Position numbers and translations under genes: made by a program
In this document: positions 1 through 5,906 of the stretch, piece by piece
How positions within the stretch are numbered: the first letter of the stretch is position 1
How the letters are laid out: every line of letters starts with the position of its first letter
Source of the DNA: GCA-2862585 sp963991165
GTDB lineage: Bacteria; Bacteroidota; Bacteroidia; Flavobacteriales; UBA7312
NCBI GenBank assembly: GCA_963991165.1
Contig: CAXDOW010000083.1
Location: forward strand, 1 to 8,476
DNA: 8,476 nucleotides
Direction: 5' to 3'
The notes under the pieces: model-generated
Database searches by the model: none
Told to the model about the DNA's origin: nothing
The model's input: only the letters and a program-made list of their open reading frames with translations

Positions 1-382
1 TCTTGAAGACGTTCGTAACTGGGGTCTGGATCAGGTTGACGAAGTAACTCGTCGCGAGATCTACACCGCAAGCGAAGGTGGTGCTCCAATCACTCGCATT
101 TACGGTGTAAACCTTCACGATCTTGATGAACTTGGTGAAGGTCAAGAGTACCAAGACTTCTTTACGAATGGTCTTGGTGGTGCTGTAGAGGCTTCTGACC
201 TCGAATTGGTTGTTGGTCTGGATCAGGGTGCTAACGACAGCTTCGTTATGCCTATGAAGCAGGCTCTTCAGGTCTTTGAAGACCCAACCCTGCACCGTCA
301 ACAAAGAGTTGGCTACTACGGATGGGCTGAACTTGGATTTGGTGTTCTTGATAACCGTCGCGTTATCCTTGGCTCCTTCTAA
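1..382 (+). CDS. Probable major capsid protein (3' end only)
   Basis: Seen: the frame starting at base 2 is open to TAA at 380-382 and gives the last 126 residues of a protein whose start lies outside the window. The segment is acidic and soluble, with no membrane segment. It ends in a compact stretch with VFEDPTLHRQQ followed by VGYYGWAELGFGVLDNRRV, closing in ILGSF. A C-terminal strand pattern of this kind, an 'F-x-D-P' stretch then an aromatic and Gly-rich segment ending 'NRR-[VI]', fits the end of HK97-fold phage coat proteins. I cannot name the family. Codon use is that of a highly expressed gene: seven of eight Arg codons are CGT or CGC, and I counted 177 G+C in the first 360 bases. The genes downstream instead favour AGA. 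A strong terminator follows, as expected behind an abundant virion gene. Alternative: another abundant structural protein such as a tail tube or sheath protein. The assignment is inference; the coding status is nearly certain. Confidence 0.6.
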   Translation, partial: LEDVRNWGLDQVDEVTRREIYTASEGGAPITRIYGVNLHDLDELGEGQEYQDFFTNGLGGAVEASDLELVVGLDQGANDSFVMPMKQALQVFEDPTLHRQQRVGYYGWAELGFGVLDNRRVILGSF

Positions 383-410
383 GTTTATAGGCTTATCTAC
401 CTATACGAGA

Positions 411-447
411 GAGTCATTCCCATTAGATTGGGAATGGCTCTTTTTTT
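411..447 (+). terminator. Rho-independent terminator after the capsid-like gene
   Basis: The arms GAGTCATTCCCA (411-422) and TGGGAATGGCTC (429-440) pair over 12 positions with a single T-G wobble. They enclose the six-base loop TTAGAT and are followed directly by seven T (441-447). The hairpin lies 28 bases after the upstream stop codon. It is the only classical intrinsic terminator I find in the window. It should end most transcripts of the upstream virion gene before the fibre genes. Confidence 0.92.
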
Positions 448-456
448 GTGTATAAT
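428..456 (+). promoter_or_regulatory. Candidate sigma70-like promoter for the fibre cluster
   Basis: A perfect TATAAT lies at 451-456. TTGGGA, four of six matches to TTGACA, lies 17 bases upstream at 428-433. The -35 element sits in the 3' arm of the terminator hairpin and the -10 begins three bases after its T-run. Transcription would start around 463-465, leaving a leader of about 45 bases before the ATG at 510. The window is AT-rich, so a chance TATAAT is possible. The position directly behind a terminator and ahead of a co-directional gene cluster is what supports the call. A phage-specific late promoter is an alternative. Confidence 0.45.
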
Positions 457-492
457 AGGTTGTAACTCGCGTTTTACATTAAAGGATATCTT

Positions 493-500
493 GAAGGGGA
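493..500 (+). promoter_or_regulatory. Ribosome binding site of the first fibre-cluster gene
   Basis: GAAGGGGA lies 9 bases upstream of the ATG at 510, with an A/T-only spacer. It is a good Shine-Dalgarno match and supports that start. Confidence 0.7.
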
Positions 501-509
501 TAATATATT

Positions 510-998
510 ATGACCGCTTTTTCTGACTATTTGGAATCTGGCCTGCTTCACCATGTATTTAGAGGTCAAGATTTTCCAAAACCAACAAATGTAGCTATAG
601 CGCTTTGCAGTGGTGTTCCAAGAGATTCTGATACTGGCGTTTCGAATTACGCTAACGGTGGGCCATTGCCAGAGCTTCCATCTGGAGACTCTAACGGAAA
701 CAGCACTGGGTACGCTAGAAAAGATCTTGGAGACCCATCCGTCGCTGGAGATGACACTTGGACATACGACTCAGATGATCATGGCGCTGGAAGTGGCCTG
801 ATTAAAAATACTAATACAATATTGTTTGGTACTGCCACCCAAGATTGGGGCTGGGTATCTGGAATCGCTATTGTTGATTCTGGAGACTATGGAACTGGCA
901 ATATGCTTATGTATTCAGAATTAAGTAACCCAAGAATTATTTACCAAGGTGACACAGTAAAGTTTGATCTATCTACACTGCAAATTAAATTCAAGTAG
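510..998 (+). CDS. Small tail-fibre/virion-associated protein
   Basis: A 162-residue protein of a type I recognise from many aquatic phage structural clusters, usually annotated as a virion or tail-fibre protein. Visible family pattern: an N-terminal FSDYLESGLLHHVFRG (residues 4-19); a VAIALCSG strand (28-35), which in relatives reads like 'lyvALcTa.P'; a GYAR motif (67-70); FGTATQDWGWVSGIAIVD (106-123), matching the usual 'I.Fg.At.dWG.V..i.i.D'; then MLMYSEL and GDTVKFDLSTLQIKF at the C-terminus. It is predicted all-beta, with no signal peptide or membrane segment. It follows a terminator and promoter candidate and has a good Shine-Dalgarno site, so it probably heads the fibre transcript. 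The next gene starts 9 bases after its stop. All four Arg codons are AGA, like the genes downstream and unlike the gene upstream. Its likely role is a small subunit at the tail or baseplate end, perhaps where fibres attach. That role is inference from context; the family resemblance is fairly firm. Confidence 0.75.
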   Translation: MTAFSDYLESGLLHHVFRGQDFPKPTNVAIALCSGVPRDSDTGVSNYANGGPLPELPSGDSNGNSTGYARKDLGDPSVAGDDTWTYDSDDHGAGSGLIKNTNTILFGTATQDWGWVSGIAIVDSGDYGTGNMLMYSELSNPRIIYQGDTVKFDLSTLQIKFK

Positions 999-1007
999 AG
1001 ATAAATT
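997..1007 (+). promoter_or_regulatory. Weak ribosome binding region of the second gene
   Basis: Only AGAG (997-1000) precedes ATAAATT and the ATG at 1008, so the Shine-Dalgarno match is poor. The short 9-base gap suggests that ribosomes finishing the upstream gene re-initiate here. Confidence 0.35.
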
Positions 1008-2603
1008 ATGATTTTGTCAAAAGCAGAGTATATTAGCTCTATAAATTCCTTGTTGCCAGATAACGGCACTCAAGAAATTTCACCTCTCGACTTACGCACT
1101 AGTTTAATTAATTTAATTGATTCTATACCAAATTTTATAAATGGTACTAGAATAAATACTTTAAATTTCAATACTCCAGACACAAGAACTACACTTGCGG
1201 GTGACGAAGCGTTAAGTAACATGTTCTTAGCTGGAAGAACCAGCGTTGATAATTCTGCTTTTGGTTACGCATCTCTAAGAAATAACTACACGGGTAGTGG
1301 TAATACTGCCGTTGGTAGTTATTCTTTATCATGTAATTTTTATGGCGACTCTAATACAGCAATTGGTCTTTCTTCTCTTGCTGGAAATACAACTGGTTCT
1401 GGAAATGTTGGACTAGGCAGTTACACACTGCACAACAATAAGAAGGGACACTTTAATGTAGCAATTGGTCATGGTGCAGGTTGGTATATAGGGCAAGAGG
1501 TTGACTATAAATTCGTAGTAGCTTCTACGCCAATAAGTGTAGAAGAAACCTGTGACGATGATGGCAATCCTATCTTTTCCGGGGAGGCACCGTTACTTTA
1601 CGGTAATTTAGATGCTTCTAATCATCAGCTTGCCGTAGGAACAAATTCTATACATAGTTTTGGTATGCTTCAGGTTTCTGGTGGTATAGCACCAACTGTT
1701 GGCTCTCAATTCAATCTTGGTTTTAACGACTATAGTTGGTCGTCTATAAATGAAGAAGTATTCTTCTCTGGTGGAGCGGTAGGGGTCGGAGGTCAACCAT
1801 CAGGTGTGACTCAGGGTGTAGCTGATGGAAAAATGACGGTCTATGGAGACCTAGTACCAAGCATTAATGATAGATACGCATTAGGCCATCCAGAGTTAAG
1901 ATGGGATGGTTATTTTAACGATGTGGTTATCAGTGGTCAGGCTTTTATTAATGACGCTACTTACAATAATGTATCAGAATGTCTTTATGAGTGTAAAACA
2001 CTTCACTTAGCAACAAGTGGTTTTTGTGATCCAGAAGATGACGGTTTCCACAATTCTGCGGTTTGCGGATTTCTAGATGATGTATCGCTAGACGGTGCAG
2101 GATTTGAAATTCATTCCAGCGGAGCGGACTATCGACGAGATTACATTTTTGCCTACAGAAAGCCAGACCCTACACTCCAGTGCCTACCATCAGACGACCC
2201 TTACTCAAGGTCTAGATTCGAGTCTAATGTTTCATTAGAGGTTACATCTGGTAATGCATTGATAACAGAAAGAGTTTTAGGTCGAGAAGTTGCGTCTATG
2301 GTCACGCAAAGTGGTTGTATGGGGGTATTCTTAGAGGCATACGAACCTTCTGGTCAAAGAATTGTTGTATCTCAAGAGCCTCATTTTTCTAATAATTATC
2401 CAACCTTAAATGACGCCAATTTTATTGCTAGATCTGGTACAGATATCATAGAGGGCAATCCAAGTGGTTACGATTACACCGTAATGTACGGAACTGTGGA
2501 CTCAGGTGTTCAAGTAGCACAAAGATTCGCAAGTAGAATAAAAAGCTCTAGTACAGTTCGTGGGTTTAGTATTGTTTATCACGACGAATTTGATCAGGAA
2601 TAA
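1008..2603 (+). CDS. Tail fibre/adhesin with 17-residue beta-roll repeats
   Basis: A 531-residue protein, predicted to be a trimeric host-contact fibre. Residues 1-43 (LSKAEYISSINSLLP, EISPLDLRTSLINLIDS) match an N-terminal segment common in aquatic phage fibres, probably for attachment. Residues 82-158 hold a regular repeat in which each unit opens N-[TSV]-[AG]-[VILF]-G and is exactly 17 residues long. Units begin at N82, N99, N116, N133 and N150. This is the pattern of the YadA-head (Hep_Hag) beta-roll of trimeric adhesins. Residues 203-262 look like a connecting beta region. Residues 281-299 carry D-x-x-P-x(7)-LG-x5-W, a motif found again in the last gene of the window. The C-terminal half is cysteine-rich, with Cys at 325, 329, 340, 353, 392 and 437, which is unusual for a fibre. 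I do not recognise a receptor-binding or enzyme domain there. The next gene starts three bases after the stop. Fibre assignment is solid; receptor and exact position on the virion are unknown. Confidence 0.8.
   Translation: MILSKAEYISSINSLLPDNGTQEISPLDLRTSLINLIDSIPNFINGTRINTLNFNTPDTRTTLAGDEALSNMFLAGRTSVDNSAFGYASLRNNYTGSGNTAVGSYSLSCNFYGDSNTAIGLSSLAGNTTGSGNVGLGSYTLHNNKKGHFNVAIGHGAGWYIGQEVDYKFVVASTPISVEETCDDDGNPIFSGEAPLLYGNLDASNHQLAVGTNSIHSFGMLQVSGGIAPTVGSQFNLGFNDYSWSSINEEVFFSGGAVGVGGQPSGVTQGVADGKMTVYGDLVPSINDRYALGHPELRWDGYFNDVVISGQAFINDATYNNVSECLYECKTLHLATSGFCDPEDDGFHNSAVCGFLDDVSLDGAGFEIHSSGADYRRDYIFAYRKPDPTLQCLPSDDPYSRSRFESNVSLEVTSGNALITERVLGREVASMVTQSGCMGVFLEAYEPSGQRIVVSQEPHFSNNYPTLNDANFIARSGTDIIEGNPSGYDYTVMYGTVDSGVQVAQRFASRIKSSSTVRGFSIVYHDEFDQE
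1251..1481 (+). repeat. 51-bp-period coding repeat (YadA-head-like beta-roll)
   Basis: Four full 17-residue units start at residues 82, 99, 116 and 133 of the second gene, and a partial fifth starts at 150. Each opens N-S/T/V-x-x-G, and several end in TGSG or a similar turn. The DNA copies are diverged, so this is an old protein repeat rather than a recent tandem duplication. Such repeats stack as turns of a left-handed trimeric beta-roll. Confidence 0.85.
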
Positions 2604-2606
2604 ATA
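2596..2606 (+). promoter_or_regulatory. Ribosome binding site of the third gene
   Basis: AGGAA (2596-2600), inside the last codons of the upstream gene, lies six bases before the ATG at 2607. The spacer includes the upstream stop codon, so translation of the two genes is likely coupled. Confidence 0.7.
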
Positions 2607-5294
2607 ATGAGAGATAGACTATCAATACATTTAGATAACGGTCAATCTGACATAAGAGAAGCCGTAACCGTATTAAGAAATGGAGGTACTGCCTCTCAGT
2701 CTGGATTGGTTGGTATAACAAATGCTGCTTACGATCCAGATACCGGAACGGCGTACATACCAGAGACTATATTTAATGTTCAATCTACTGGTGATTCTAA
2801 CATTAGATTTTCTAGCGGTCCATCAAAAAGTTATAGGAGTTGCTTGGAGCTTTTGTCTGTTGGAAATGAAAGAGCTTCTGGTCTACACTTTAGTTATGAC
2901 CCTCAATTTGATAACTCATACATTGATATCGACACAGGTTATGGAACTCACGAACCATGTGTGAATCCCGGAGTTACAGACAAGACTGTTGCTGACTTCT
3001 CTCTTATTCGCCCAAGCGGTCAAGAAGGTATGGAGTTTTCTCATATCTCCCTCTCAGAGCGTGGGTATGTCAGTCTTGGACTAACAAGGGTTCATGAGCA
3101 GCGACATTTTGAGGCTAACGCTCCTCTTACAATCGCTTACATATGCGATGGTCATCAAGACAGCGGCACTATTTCTATGCATGAACAGTCTACGGCTCCA
3201 ACAAACCATTCAGCCTACGGAAAGGTTTATGTTAAACCTTACACTGTTGGTGGAAGAACTCAGGCTTTGTACTTCAAAGATGATGGTGGTAACGAGACAA
3301 ACTTGGTTCTTTCTCAAGATTTAGATCCAACCAATTCTACAGATGGTCTCATTTATGGAGATGGGTTTGGAAACACTTATGGCGGCTGGTATACTCCAAA
3401 GCTCAGAACCGGTAATCTTGAATTAGCAACTAATACATTTTATGGTTATGGTGCTGGTGGAAGTATAGGTGCAGGATCTGTATCAACCTGTAACGTCCTA
3501 ATTGGTTATCATACAGGTAGTGGAATAGATTTATCAAGTAGAAACACAGTAGTTGGATGCAATAGCCTTTATGGTTATGAAAACGCATATAAGAATGTTA
3601 TTATTGGTTCATATAACGTTTCCCAAGATGGTGCTATCCAACCTGACACTATTCAAGATATTATTGTAATCGGTAGAGATTTATACAATAACGAAGTTCC
3701 AGACCAAGGTGTGCTGGCTATAGGTATAGGAAGTAGCCCACTTATTACAGGTAGAGTCGCTTCACCAGACAAGCACTTTACAATCAATGATGGTTATCTG
3801 TCCGTCCTAGACGAAAATCAAACAGAATTTAAGGTGAGTACCGCTTTTGATTCGTTACTCCAAAGAAATACGATTAATATCGACTTGATTGACTACAATC
3901 AAAATGGAAGCGATTACGCAGAAGATAATCTGAAGTTCAATTTCAAAAATGAAGACGGTCTTAGCAACACCCTATTCCAGCTTGATCCTCGTGGCGATGC
4001 CCTTAGTAATACTCCAAACTATGCATCTCCAGCAGAAACAACACCATTTGCTCAACTTGATGCAGATTTTAAACTCAGGGGTGCAATTAGATTTCAAGAT
4101 GGAACCTCTTTATCTGGTCTTTCAGAGTTTGAGCTTCTCACAACTCTTGGCGAGTCTGGCATAAACAAGACATTACAAACTTCCAATAGTACAAATTATT
4201 TTGTATTAGATTATTCCAACCTAAATCTTGCTGGCAATGTTTCTAACAATATTAGAACGGACAATACTTTTGTTGCGGTTCAGGTTGATGGAACAAATTC
4301 ATCAAATATAGGTAAGATGTCACTTCAAGGTCTCGCAGACTATGTTAGTAGCGGAACCTCAAGTATTGCTGAAAACTGCAATGTTATTATATCTAATCCA
4401 GAAAATGAATTAAATATTAATGCAGCGGCAAACACAAGAAGCATAATGATCGGTTGTGACGTAGCTTACGGAACGATTGGTCAGTACAATTCAATAATGA
4501 TTGGTTCAGCGGCTGGTGCAAATGCGACAGTGAGTAATCCATCATTGTCTACCCCATTCAATAACATTTTTATTGGTCCAGCGGCGGGTCAAGATTCTAA
4601 TGACACATCTTACGCAATCTGCATCGGAGCTAGTGCTGGTAAAAACTCTGATTCTGCTCAAGATTGTGTTTTCCTTGGTAATAGCGCAGGGTTAGATTCT
4701 ACGCAGACAAGCTCAATAGGTATTGGAAAGTTTGCCCTCAAGGGGGGTACTAGCGATTCAGAGGGCGGCGTTGGTAATATCGAGATAAATGCTGGTTTAG
4801 ACGACACTGAAAGGTTTTTCTATGATCCTGCAAATTTAGCATTAGATTATAGATTGTCGATCAATAAAACTATTGCTGGTAGAACAGATAGAAGAAATAT
4901 TTCAATTGGTGATGCTAGACTTTCTCCAACAGCACCACTTGAAGTTAGAAGAGACAGTGTAATTCATGCTGAAAACGACAATGATCATATTCAGGCTTGG
5001 TATTGCGATGATGCTCTTGTGGCATACATTGGATGTGATGGTAATTTGGTTACTGGTGGTGTAGGAGCTAACGCCCCTAATGTAGAAGGTATTATGGACG
5101 AGCAAATTACTGGTGGTAGCATGACCTCACCAGCTAGTGGCTTGATGAGTGTTTATGAGAATGGGGTTGATACTGGCGACAATGTTTACGTTGTCAACCG
5201 GGACGCTACTCTTACTGGTATCCCACCATCTACGTATGTAATGGGAACTAAATTTGGGGATGGTTACAGACCTTCGTGGGTAGCTTGCTTTTAA
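2607..5294 (+). CDS. Long modular tail fibre with two beta-roll blocks
   Basis: An 895-residue protein with no signal peptide or membrane segment. Residues 203-233 (YGKVYVKPY, then ALYFKDDGGNETNL) are a module widespread in aquatic phage fibres. Repeats of the class seen in the preceding gene form two blocks. In the first, the repeat Gly falls at 300, 317, 334, 356 and 373; in the second, at 616, 633, 657, 674, 691 and 707. Spacing is mostly 17 residues, with insertions in some turns. Residues 494-500 read IRFQDGT, a motif shared with the last gene. Residues 776-816 contain APLEVRRDS and then a D-H-I-x-x-W module, ending at DGNLVT. The C-terminus, residues 820-895, ends in YRPSWVACF, resembling C-terminal caps of other aquatic phage fibres. 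Arg codons are 27 of 32 AGA/AGG. The start is fixed by AGGAA and the 3-base gap. Likely role: the main shaft and tip of a host-binding fibre. Whether it forms a heteromeric fibre with its neighbours cannot be told. Confidence 0.82.
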   Translation: MRDRLSIHLDNGQSDIREAVTVLRNGGTASQSGLVGITNAAYDPDTGTAYIPETIFNVQSTGDSNIRFSSGPSKSYRSCLELLSVGNERASGLHFSYDPQFDNSYIDIDTGYGTHEPCVNPGVTDKTVADFSLIRPSGQEGMEFSHISLSERGYVSLGLTRVHEQRHFEANAPLTIAYICDGHQDSGTISMHEQSTAPTNHSAYGKVYVKPYTVGGRTQALYFKDDGGNETNLVLSQDLDPTNSTDGLIYGDGFGNTYGGWYTPKLRTGNLELATNTFYGYGAGGSIGAGSVSTCNVLIGYHTGSGIDLSSRNTVVGCNSLYGYENAYKNVIIGSYNVSQDGAIQPDTIQDIIVIGRDLYNNEVPDQGVLAIGIGSSPLITGRVASPDKHFTINDGYLSVLDENQTEFKVSTAFDSLLQRNTINIDLIDYNQNGSDYAEDNLKFNFKNEDGLSNTLFQLDPRGDALSNTPNYASPAETTPFAQLDADFKLRGAIRFQDGTSLSGLSEFELLTTLGESGINKTLQTSNSTNYFVLDYSNLNLAGNVSNNIRTDNTFVAVQVDGTNSSNIGKMSLQGLADYVSSGTSSIAENCNVIISNPENELNINAAANTRSIMIGCDVAYGTIGQYNSIMIGSAAGANATVSNPSLSTPFNNIFIGPAAGQDSNDTSYAICIGASAGKNSDSAQDCVFLGNSAGLDSTQTSSIGIGKFALKGGTSDSEGGVGNIEINAGLDDTERFFYDPANLALDYRLSINKTIAGRTDRRNISIGDARLSPTAPLEVRRDSVIHAENDNDHIQAWYCDDALVAYIGCDGNLVTGGVGANAPNVEGIMDEQITGGSMTSPASGLMSVYENGVDTGDNVYVVNRDATLTGIPPSTYVMGTKFGDGYRPSWVACF
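3489..3731 (+). repeat. Beta-roll repeat block 1 of the long fibre
   Basis: Residues 295-375 of the third gene hold five units with the pattern x-x-V/I-x-[IV]-G: CNVLIG, RNTVVG, KNVIIG, DIIVIG and GVLAIG. Their Gly residues are spaced 17, 17, 22 and 17. A degenerate unit may precede them from about residue 277. The 22-residue unit carries a five-residue loop insertion. Confidence 0.75.
4437..4796 (+). repeat. Beta-roll repeat block 2 of the long fibre
   Basis: Residues 611-730 of the third gene hold units SIMIG, SIMIG, NIFIG, AICIG, CVFLG and SIGIG, several followed by xxAG. Repeat Gly residues fall at 616, 633, 657, 674, 691 and 707. A weaker last unit, NIEINAG, lies at 724-730. The spacing of 17, 24, 17, 17 and 16 residues shows the same register as block 1 and as the preceding gene. 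Confidence 0.78.
4965..5054 (+). repeat. D-H-I-x-x-W module, related to two copies in the last gene
   Basis: Residues 787-816 of the third gene read D-H-I-Q-A-W, then D-A-L-V-A-Y-I and a closing C-D-G-N. The order Asp, hydrophobic, Trp, then a hydrophobic strand and D-x-x-G or DG, matches the module seen twice in the last gene. The resemblance is weaker than that between those two copies. Confidence 0.5.
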
Positions 5295-5298
5295 AGGG
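5293..5298 (+). promoter_or_regulatory. Ribosome binding site of the Cys/Pro-rich gene
   Basis: AAAGGG lies six bases before the ATG at 5305 and overlaps the stop codon of the upstream gene (5292-5294). This points to coupled translation and fixes the start. Confidence 0.75.
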
Positions 5299-5304
5299 TA
5301 ACAA

Positions 5305-5856
5305 ATGGGACGACCACCAGATTGTAATTGTTTTTGTGGACCACCACCCCCACCACTAGACTGCGACTGTCCAGAACTGGGTTCGTGGGGGCAGTTCACC
5401 AACGCTGCGTTGCACCCTGACGGTGGGAGAATACTTGTCATACAGATTTGTAACACAAATGGTGCAAGAGATGATAATATGAGAATTTTTCTTAACGGAA
5501 CATCACTTGGCATAGTAGATCATAACTCTAATACTAGAACGGGTATTATTTTTGTGAGTGATTCATCGGTGGCTATTGATGACAACGACTCACTCTTGGT
5601 GTGCCAAGGCGAGAATCACCAGCAGGTGGGGTTCAACCCCAGTATATTGGGTGCCCATCCACTTCTTAATACTATTACCGCCAGAACAGTGCAAAAAAAC
5701 AATAATGGAAATTATGGCGAGCTTGTTATTGCTTCGTACCCAACGCCTTATACTCCGGGTGATGGATGCGTTCTTATGCAAAGAGCCTGGGGTAGTGCTG
5801 AGTCATGGAACTACCAATTCCAACTATGTGAAGATACACCTCTTACAGAAATATAA
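5305..5856 (+). CDS. Cys- and Pro-rich small protein of the fibre cluster, unknown function
   Basis: A 183-residue protein I cannot assign to a named family. Residues 1-22 are striking: GRPP, then C-x-C-x-C (7, 9, 11), a run of five Pro (13-17) and C-x-C (20, 22). Single Cys residues follow at 49, 100, 155 and 175, nine in all. There is no hydrophobic signal peptide, so the Cys-rich end is not an evident lipoprotein or export signal. The remainder looks like a small beta domain: GRILVIQIC (41-49), MRIFLNGTSLGIVD (59-72), TGIIFVS, DSLLVC, then YGELVIASYPTPYTPGDGC and WNYQFQLC near the end. The strong Shine-Dalgarno site, 10-base gap to the fibre upstream and fibre gene downstream place it in the host-recognition cluster. 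Possible roles (inference): a fibre tip or cap, a fibre-fibre connector, or a metal-binding or disulphide-locked accessory. An A7 run at 5693-5699 lies inside the gene. The gene itself is well supported; its function is unknown. Confidence 0.72.
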   Translation: MGRPPDCNCFCGPPPPPLDCDCPELGSWGQFTNAALHPDGGRILVIQICNTNGARDDNMRIFLNGTSLGIVDHNSNTRTGIIFVSDSSVAIDDNDSLLVCQGENHQQVGFNPSILGAHPLLNTITARTVQKNNNGNYGELVIASYPTPYTPGDGCVLMQRAWGSAESWNYQFQLCEDTPLTEI

Positions 5857-5894
5857 TTCACCACAAAACTTATAAATTGGTTAATACAATTTTA

Positions 5895-5899
5895 CAGGG
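5895..5899 (+). promoter_or_regulatory. Ribosome binding site of the last fibre gene
   Basis: CAGGG lies seven bases upstream of the ATG at 5907. An in-frame TAA at 5901-5903 rules out any earlier start, so ATG 5907 is the first possible start codon. The surrounding AGGGCTAACGAATG closely resembles AGGGTAACAAATG before the preceding gene. Confidence 0.65.
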
Positions 5900-5906
5900 C
5901 TAACGA

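Noticed and set aside
1522..1545. Seven-base inverted repeat CTTCTAC / GTAGAAG inside the second gene
   Set aside because: Short, within coding sequence and with no T-run; expected by chance in a window of this size.
3949..4164. Plus-strand frame inside the long fibre, and similar internal frames near 610, 2722, 3094 and 5558
   Set aside because: All overlap strongly supported genes in another frame and give low-complexity, Leu- or Thr-rich translations typical of shifted reading.
5335..5360. CCACC-rich low-complexity DNA as a phase-variation tract
   Set aside because: It encodes the Pro5 run. The longest single-base run is five C, too short to suggest slippage-based switching.
5127..5513. 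128-codon minus-strand open frame across the junction of the third and fourth genes
   Set aside because: It is antisense to two well-supported genes, has no ribosome site I can see, and its translation shows no recognisable domain. Other minus-strand frames were rejected for the same reasons.
5692..5700. A AAA AAC slippery heptamer in the Cys/Pro-rich gene, in the correct frame for -1 frameshifting
   Set aside because: A -1 shift reaches a stop (TAA) after one further codon, so no extended product is made, and I see no clear downstream stimulatory structure. The run is probably just Lys-Asn codons.
5127..5856. Possible diversity-generating-retroelement variable region at a fibre C-terminus
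   Set aside because: No C-type-lectin-like ending, no near-identical template copy differing at adenines, and no reverse transcriptase in the window.
1040..5878. TATAAAT matches to a T4-like late promoter (TATAAATA), including one at 5871-5878 in the gap before the last gene
   Set aside because: The heptamer also occurs at 1040, 1136, 1506 and 1745 inside the second gene, so it is common in this AT-rich sequence. None is a full eight-base match. Only the 5871 copy is intergenic, and the evidence is too thin to call it.
5874..5892. Short hairpin AAATTG / CAATTT in the 50-base gap before the last gene
   Set aside because: Only six mostly A-T pairs with no T-run; too weak for a terminator and expected by chance in such sequence.
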